From Nageia nagi (lineage: Eukaryota > Pinophyta), in contig JBITNC010000001.1 of the NCBI GenBank assembly GCA_050084985.1, forward strand, positions 26,350,001 to 26,414,000: 64,000 nucleotides of DNA, read 5' to 3'. This document shows positions 34,901-43,900 of this stretch, one piece after another. The notes below the pieces were generated by a model. The model was given only the letters and a program-made list of their open reading frames with translations. It searched no databases and had not been told where the DNA came from. Numbering within the stretch: the first letter of the stretch is position 1; each line of letters starts with the position of its first letter. The position numbers and the translations under genes are program-made.

Positions 34901-37900
34901 ATGTGGATGCCACACTGAAGGGCTCCCTCACAAGCTAGCTCTCGTTGAAGAGAACAAATGTGATTCCGGAATGCCATCGGATGGATTCAAAGGTGCAGAT
35001 CTCTTGTGGATGCCTCAGGCTATGGTCAATCTCCAAGCAGGAATATTCACCCCAATCGCTAGTTAGAATGTGTTCCAAGCCTCTTGGACTCTCCTTGTGC
35101 TACACGTCCAAGGGTGATGCCGCCAAGCCTTGAATAGTAAAAGGGGGTTTCCATATCAAATCTAGTCTATCTCTACAATGAGGCTCCTTTGCCTTTTATA
35201 ACATATCTCTGGATTTGGATCTCACCTAGGAGTCATCCCCAACCTCCCAATCTCAACGTTAGCCTCTTGGAGGCCCAAGATCTCCAACATGGGTGCCTAG
35301 GGGTCAAGCATGCCCAATTGGGTACTTAGGGCCCAATGTGGGTACTTAGGGCCAAATGTATATGGCCCAACATGGGAGTCCAAGGTGCCACGCATGCCAA
35401 CGTGGGAGTCCAAGGTGCCCGGTGGATCTAGGAGCCATGTGTTGATGCTGGGGTGTAAGTGGTCAAGCCTATCATTGGGTTCTAGGTGTCTTTTATGCTA
35501 TTTTTGATGTTACAAGAGGCTTGGGATTCCCACAATCATCTTAGAATCTTCAAGTGCATCAATTACAATTTAAATAACACATCCTAGCATAGGAGGAAAA
35601 CATCCCTCACGGGGCTCACAATGTGGGTCCAATGGACCATTATATTTCTATCCCAAGTAACTAACAATAAAATATAAATACATGAATAAATAAAATATTT
35701 ACAAAAGGGAATCTTTAGGATTCCAAATTTATTTATTTTTTATCAAAAGGGGATGTTACATACCCCTTTGGGGGTCATTTGTAAGCATAGAAGTAGAATA
35801 GTTAGAGCTAGGAGGAGCATGCTCATGAAGAGCAATGCCAAGAAACAATTTGTCATTTTTTTGAGAATATGAATGGCATGTGTTAGATTCGTTCTTATGC
35901 ATGGTGTAACTTAAGCACTTGAGTTCCTTTTCTTTTGAAAACTTAGAGTTTTAAAGAAAGTTGATTGAATACCTTTTGAAATGTTTGAGTTACTGTTTTT
36001 TCATATTTAAGTGTATGTACTTTGAACATGTTTCTTTCTTATGTCATTTGGAAGTTTCTTTCATTCAAACTTGGCGTTTCACATTTTCCATTTTCTTCTG
36101 CCATTAAGTGATATTCAAAAGATCGACCACGTTTTGTTCTTGTCTTTCTACAATTCGGACAATGTTGTTTGTATTTGGACTTGATTGAATGGATGAAAGA
36201 ACTTAAGAGACCCTATGAAAGATTAACGATTTAGACAATGTTGTAGTTGTGACAATATTTTCTTGTTTTTCGGAAACTAATTCTTTGTTCTATTCTTCAT
36301 TTTTTTTCTTTCTTTTTCTTTTCATTGATAACTTATTTCCCTTTCCATTGTTGCGCTTGAAATCTTGACAAGAACTCGTACCCTAAAGAATCTTAGCAAG
36401 GATAGGAAGATTTCTCTTCGAAAAGCTCATTACTTGATTGGCTCATTTCAGGATTTTATCATACTCCTACTCCACCCGAATCGCGGTCTCCATTCCCTCG
36501 TGCTTTTATGGAAGACGGGACCCACCTTCAACGGAAATAGGATTGGGCGAAGCAATATTTACCACCTTTATCTGCACTCTCCTCCATTACAATTTGTTCC
36601 ATTAGCATCTCCATGAGATTCGATAGGGTCTGCTACCGTTGGTAATCCATCTCCTCGGCCCATAGACATTTTAATATAGAAACCTTCGGGTATTAGTCCT
36701 TTCAAGCGGGGGTAGGTAATGACTACCTCACTCAGATGTTGGAATGCCTGACCATTTTTCCATCTCGATGGTACTTTGTAAGAGGAAGGAAAAATGTCCC
36801 AACATAAAGAAGCCTAAAGGAGAGGGCAATAAATTGTGAAGAAGACAATATGGAGAGCTTATGGGAAAGAAGGTATAGTTGATGAGGATGCAATGAGGAA
36901 ATACTTAGCAAGTTGATTTTTGCTGTTGGTGGATATACACTATAAAATGATATAAATAGATGCATTGAGTCAGCAGTATTTGTTTGCCAATCTCATAGCT
37001 TTCTACATAGATCAACAAATTTTGCTATTCTTGGCAAACAAGTTGGTAATCCAGGTGAGAATGAGTAGATGGTTGTTGCATGAATTCACATTTTGGATGG
37101 ATGAAAGATCTTGGAAACATCATGTTATTGCACATTGTGTTTTACAAGTTCATAATGAGCGAATTGCTTGATAACTTAGAATATGTTTTATGGATGGCCA
37201 ATAATTGCACGGTGCTCTTGTCATGGTATTTGAACTTTGTTAATTTTCTATTTACAACACATTTCCAAAGAACATGAGTTAGGACACAAAAAAGAAGATA
37301 AATTTGAAGTTGATGACATTTTAGCTTATCAATTGATTATTGTCCAATATGGAACTCTACATGGTGCTTTATGTTGCTTTACGTTGGATGGAATATGAAG
37401 TATCTTAAGATCTTGATGAGAATTTGATCGAAGTGCACCAATAATATCAACTCACTACAAACACCTTTGATCTACCGGGATAAATTATTTCTTAAAATAT
37501 AACTAGAGTACAAAGAAAGAAAGAAAGAAAGAAAGAAAATATATTAATGTCTATGGATGACCAAAAGTGGTCAATGGGATTGTGAGGTACAAATGTATAA
37601 AGCAGCATGCAAGGCCCCTAGAGGCCCCCACAAGAAACAAATTAAGAAGTACAATAGGAGGGCTAAACCCAAACAATGAGTACATAATCAAATATTAAAA
37701 CAAAATAGATGAGATCAATTAGGAGGGAGGACTCTCATTTGATTGCCCTCCCCGCCTGAGCTGCGATCACTGTGAGCGTTGCTGGAGCTAAAGAAGGATG
37801 TGATCCGCAAAGACCACATAAGAATAGGATCAGCACAAACTCGTTGTTTGGTATCGAGTAAACGGAAGAGGGTCATCTCTCCTCTTGCTAAGATCTTCCA

Positions 37901-40900
37901 CCCATGAGGAGGCTTGAAATAAAGAAGTAATCAGATGGTCCCCTTTTGGGAGCTGAGTGTCGTGTAAGAGACGTTTCTTGAGAAGGAATGACTCTCTGAG
38001 ATAGAGTGCAACACAACACTGATCCGGAAATTGATAGAAGGTTGAGATCGAGCTATGGGAGTCACGAAAAGGCAATGGTGTTGTCCTTGGATCTCATAGT
38101 ATACTTAATACCTGAAGATGAAATGGTCTTTAGTTTTTTAACTCTAACGAGCATAGTTGACAAACTCGAAGCTCACGTCCTAAATGATGATCAGTCTCGA
38201 TCCATCAGATGCAATGAAGAACATAAATTTTTCTTTCTTCAAAAATAATGTAAACAATATGTCATGCACTCTTTTTAGATTTTCGGCCTAGAATCTTTCT
38301 TACTAATTTAACATGTCTGTCAGCATCTCTTTGCTGTAGTTGGTATTAAATTAAAGCATCAAAAACTTAGGACAAGTAATAATGCAAACCTTAGATAATA
38401 GGACAGACAGTGATATAATTCAATTATTCAAATATGCGAGTGCTGTTCTGATAGAACTTTTATGTTTTTATCAGTTAATGTGAGTAGATTATGGTTGTAT
38501 TGAATATGTAAAAGATGGCTTCGATATATTTCTATTTTTAGGATTGTCTCCTTCATGTTCTTCACTAACTGCCTCAAATATTGCTTACTAATATAAGATG
38601 TCTTTCAGCACCTCTTTGCTGCAGTTGGTATCAAACTACGACATTAGAAAACTACGAAAACTAATAGTGCAAACCTTACGTAATGGGTTGAACAATGATA
38701 TAATTCAAAGTATATGAATTACTGTTATGATAGAACTTCTTAGTTTGTAGGATTTTATCAGTTAACAATCATTGTAGGTTTTTATCAGTTAGCAGAGTTA
38801 TGTATTGAATAAGTTAATGATGACTTCAATGCGGTTCTATGTTTAGGATTGCCTCCTTCATGTTCTTCACGAACTGCCTCGAATATTGCTTACTAATGTA
38901 AGATTTCTGTCAGCACCTCTTTGCTGCAGTTAGTATCAAACAACAACATTAGAAAACTAATAATGCAAACCTTAGGTAATAGGTTGAACAATGATATAAT
39001 TCAAAGTATGTGAATTCTACATTAGAAGACTAATAATGCAAACCTTAGGTAATAGGTTGAAAAATGATATAATTCAAAGTATATGAATTCTTGTTCTGAT
39101 AGAACGTATTTGTTTTTGGATTCTTATCAGTTAACAGTCATTGCCTCTGCGTTCTCTTTTAATAAGAGTTATACTTGTTTGGAGTAAGTAAATGATGGCT
39201 TTGATGTTGTGCTATCTTTAATGTTGTTGCCTTAATGTTCTTCATTAATTGATGTTTTTATTTTTGAAACATTGGTAGGGTGGATTATCAGTGCAGTTTG
39301 ATGACTTGTTTAAAAAGGCTTGGGAAGTAAGTTATCCAGATGAAGACAGTGATGAAGGTAAGTTAAAAGCGGCTTCCCAAATGGATTATCACAAGCAAAG
39401 TGATGAAAACGAGTTTGAATTATTGTATTGTTTTGAGACCATCTTTCACTTTCAAAGAAACCTAATGTATAATAATTTTTTCATTGGCTTGGATGCTATC
39501 CACCTTCCAATGATTTCTATGAGGTGACCCAAGTCACATGCCTAGGGCTCTGCCAGTTTTGATGTTTTGCATGTGAACTACATTTCACATTTTACTTAAA
39601 GATCAAGTTGTTTCCTTCAAAGGTCAAACAACTTGTTTGTCTTATTATTCAGAGGTTTTTGTGGAGTAACTTTGAGCTTAATCATGCACTTCATTTTTGG
39701 TGGTTAGGTTACTAGTCATATAATTATACAGTCTTGTTTAGAAACTCAGATTTTCCTATGGAATTAGAGAGAAGCTGTCAAAATGAATAAGAAATTCAAT
39801 GTTTTTCATGATGATAACTGGTTTTTAATGGCTTATCACGTGTGCTGCCCAACAATAAGAATACAACATAAGCTTTTATAAATGAATGACTGTTTCGTGG
39901 AAGGATTATTACTAGAGCTGTTTCATCCAGGGTTACTTATTGGTGCGAAGATTAAATGCCCTGGGAATGTTTTTACTTTTTAGCTGTAAGTCAAAAGCAT
40001 TGAGCGTGTTCCTTGTGGTTTGGAACCTGCATCCACTCTGTTCTTGAAAGCATTTATATTTGTGCAGAAAAAACTTAGTTTTCTATTCGTCTTAGTTTTT
40101 GATCTTCAAAGGAGAATTGGAATAAATTGTTTTTCATTTATTCTAGGGCATCAACAAGATCTTTGTCCCACAAAATATATCATTACTGGTGAAGCTATTG
40201 ACAATATTTGGATTTCACTTGTTTTGTTTGGTCATTCTTGGCCAACTTCATTGCACAACTGTTATCAACCATCAATGGATTAGCATTCACTTGTTTCTCC
40301 TACAAATATTCCAAAATGCATTTAAGCCAAATTATCTCTTTAGTGGTTGTTGCATCTACCACATACTCTGCTTTTATTGTTGAATCTTTTGGGGTTAACT
40401 ACTTTCATCATTTTCATGAGATTTTTGTTAACTATAATGACCCTAAATTAACAGTTTCAGAAATTTTCAGAATATAACTCAGAAATTTGCCAAAAATAGC
40501 AAAATTGATACAAACACCACCACATAAAGTTTTATTTATTTTTCTGAAAGCTGAAACAGTCTAAACAGCCAAAAGGGTATCCAGATCTGCAATTTGTTTT
40601 TCCTGAAACATCCCCTCCTAAAAATCTGCGAATCCTTAAAAATTCGAGGATTGCACAAAATAGCTCCCAAGATGGGGCGTCACACTTCCTTGATCACCAA
40701 TACTGAAAGCAAATACAGATTTGAGCACCACTATAAATTCTGAAATGCATTCACCTCTTCAACCATACACTAGGGCACATCACCTAGCTAATACAGCTGA
40801 AAACCACAAGAAACTAGGTCACATCTCCTAGCTTTTTCAATGGTGGAGTTTGGGAGCAGCCCACAACATAAAATTGTAATAACAAAATGATAAAGTAACC

Positions 40901-43900
40901 CTAAGTTGCCCCAACATACTTTTATAGACAAGTTCTATTTTGATGTTGAGTTGGGCCCACCATAACTTAAGTGACTCACTTAAGTTATAATATTAAAACA
41001 TTAAATTCCTAGCACAAAAGGGGCGTCCACATCACCCTTATTACACATAAATAAATTAAAACATTTTAAGTGGGATTACAATGCCAAAAATAAAATAGAA
41101 AAATGGGGACATTACATTAATCCAAGACTCATGATAAATCTTGATTTGGATACTCCATATTCCTTATCTCCATCATAGTTTGAGCTTGAATAAGCAACTA
41201 GCTTAAAGCCTTATGCTACTAACGAAGACCACGGACAAGAGAATGTAGCTATAGGTGCGTCTGCACTTGATGAGACGGAGATTGAAACTCTCCTAGATTA
41301 TGATGATGATGACCTGATTGTAGATGTTGGGACTTATGATGAAGGTGGGTTCTTCCAAACCCTCTCTTGCCGAACATAGGAAGAGGTCACCCTCGTCTTC
41401 TCAAAAGCCCTATGTGAAGAGGACTAGCCATGAGACATCCCCTCAACCACATAAGAAAGGTCTATCAATAGGTGGCGATGGCGGAGACGAAGAAGATGGA
41501 GAGACCGAGGAACAAAAGAAAAAAAGTAAGTAGGACGAGCATCAAGGTAAGGAGGTTTCCCTTGTTCAAGCCACTCCAACCAAGGAAGTCAAGAAGATCT
41601 GTAGAGGTCGAGTGCTGGTGTAGAGGCTTCCTCCCAAGCCAGCAATCGAACATCTAGATCTTGAGTCAGATGCTTGCCTAAGAGCCTTAAGCATGAGTAC
41701 GGCTCATGATGAAGAGATTGATCAGGACTTGAGGTCTGAGGATGAAGAAGAGGATCTCTCCGATGGTGAGAAAGTCTTTAAAAACAACTTATCCTATAAT
41801 ATTTTCTTTCTGGTTTGAATAGTTTTTACTACTTAAGTTCATTCTCTTTGAAAATTGCGAGTTTTAGGAGAAGATAATTGAATATCTTTGGAAGTGGTTT
41901 AAGTTGTTCATTGTATGGTTTGCACTTAAGTGGATGTATTATGGGGTGTATAGCTTATCTCTATGTCATTCAGTTAGATTTATGTATTCACATGTTGGTC
42001 ATTTCCTTTCATCCCATTCCATTGAGTCTCCCATCAAAGATCGTACAACTTCTTGCTTTCGTTTGGTAGTAACTTGTGCCTTTTGCTATTTGCTGCCCAG
42101 CTTGATAAGTGAATACATTTTCATAAAGAATCCGGAGATGACCTGCCGAGACATGACATCACTGGTGATATCTTCATAAGTTCATTATTCATATTCCTAT
42201 ACACTTATTGCTGCATTTGTGATCTTTCTTCGCTTTCGTTCACATTTGCAATCTCTCCTCTTTGTGGAAACGAATTTTGACGGTGTATTACCCTTGTATA
42301 CGGTTAACAACATGCATCTCTATCCACTGTGCCCTAGTCCATATTCCATGTAAGCGCTTGGGGTAACCAGTCCTTTTAGGCGGAAACAAGTGACGCTGTT
42401 TCCTCCAAGTCTTGTGCATGTTTTGGGTGAGGAAAGAAAAACATACCAACAAATAGGACCTCTGATAATTATAAAAGAGGCACATTATAAATTGCGTAAG
42501 GTCTTCTGTTTTGAAGAAGCGAGTTCTTGCCTAAGGAGGCGCAAATTCTTGGAGGAAGAGCTTGAGAAAAGGGACGAGGAAGAGAGAGTCTTCTGTATTG
42601 AGTGTTTTCTTATCCTTTGTGATTGTAATTGGTACTATGGAAGTCTTGAACACTTAGGAGGCTATGTCCGGTCCCTATTTTGGGAGAGTGAGTTGGAAAG
42701 AGAGTAGAGCCGAAGTGGATAATGTAATCACCATTACACCATTTGAAAGAGGAGCATTGGTTTTGCTGGATGTAGGCTGGAGAGGGCCTAAGCAAGGTAT
42801 CTTGCTGTGTTCTTTCGATTTTTGTGTGATTGTTTATTTCTCGCCTTTTACTCTTTTCAATTCTGCAAGCACTTAGTTTCAAATTAGCTAAGTGTGAATT
42901 GATCCATTTTGAGAGGGGGTTGTCCACTTTCGATTACGGATCAAGAGAGGATCTTCTTAGCTCACAAGATGGAAAGTCTATTCTCAGCTGAATGGAGACG
43001 GACAATCAAAGAAGAATTCTTGGCAATCTAAACACAGTCAACAGGAACTGCAGGTAGGCATAAGTTACCATGAATAAATTGAAAGATAGTGTCTGTAGGA
43101 TTTTCTCCTGGTTTTAATCCTGAATATGCAGATTGAGAGCTTTCACCTGCGTACGGTGTTCTTGACAAATTTCTTTTAATGGCTGTTTCAATGAGAGTTG
43201 TTGGCATGGAAGCCCAGACTACATCTGCACAAGAGCCTTGTGATTGAAACTTCTCTGTGAATGACTCGTGTGATTCCTTAATAGCTAGGAATTCTCTTCG
43301 AAAAGAGGACAATTCTTCTTGCAAGGCATCAATGGGTGCTGTGGATGATGATCTAGGAAGCATACTGCCTACTGTAGGGATCTGTCAGCTTCAATTTTGT
43401 CAAATCTAGCTTTGAGGTCAGAGATGATACTGTTTTTTTGGAACAATTGCTGCTGGAGTTGTAAAACTAGACACCGGAATTCCATTTCAGTCCGTTCCAA
43501 TTGAGTGAGCATGCTACACAATGTGCTGTAGTACAATATTTTGGCCTTATTGGATCATGGAGTTTTGAGGATGATAGTTGAGGGCAGCATCTCAGTGGAT
43601 TGTGTGTTGTCATTATCTGCTGTCTCCTGCAGTATATGAGAAAATACTTGATTCTGATCTGAGAATTGCTGATGCTGTTCTAATCAGGGATGTCAGAGCT
43701 CTATTGTGTTGTTGTGGATTCCATGTCCATTGTAGCAGAATCAGAAAGTCCAATCATGAAATCAGAAAACTGCAAAGTCAATCCACACATGAAAATTCTG
43801 ATACTTTTCAAATGCTTCCAACTTATGCTCCAACAGATATGTCCAAGTCATCTGGATGTTGTCATCAATGAAATTCATGATGTATTTATTGTCATTTCTC

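Larger units (their letters stand above)
29111..35760 (-). mobile_element. Gag-only Ty3/gypsy element (6,650 bp), minus strand, nested in another LTR
   Basis: Two related LTRs (3' LTR 29,111-30,737; 5' LTR 34,403-35,760) bound 3.67 kb of internal DNA. Next to the 5' LTR is a primer site, TGGTATCAAAGC on the minus strand. On the minus strand gag and protease are recognisable between 34,317 and 31,813, then a 33-base minisatellite, then a polypurine-like GAGAGGGGAGGCTT beside the 3' LTR. No reverse transcriptase, RNase H or integrase is present. Flanks TACTA and TACCC match 3 of 5. It interrupts an older plus-strand LTR. Confidence 0.85.

Noticed and set aside
37511-37540. Independent GAAA microsatellite
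   Set aside because: It is the complement of the LINE CTTT tail, shown by the matching hairpin beside it and at 25,180-25,250.
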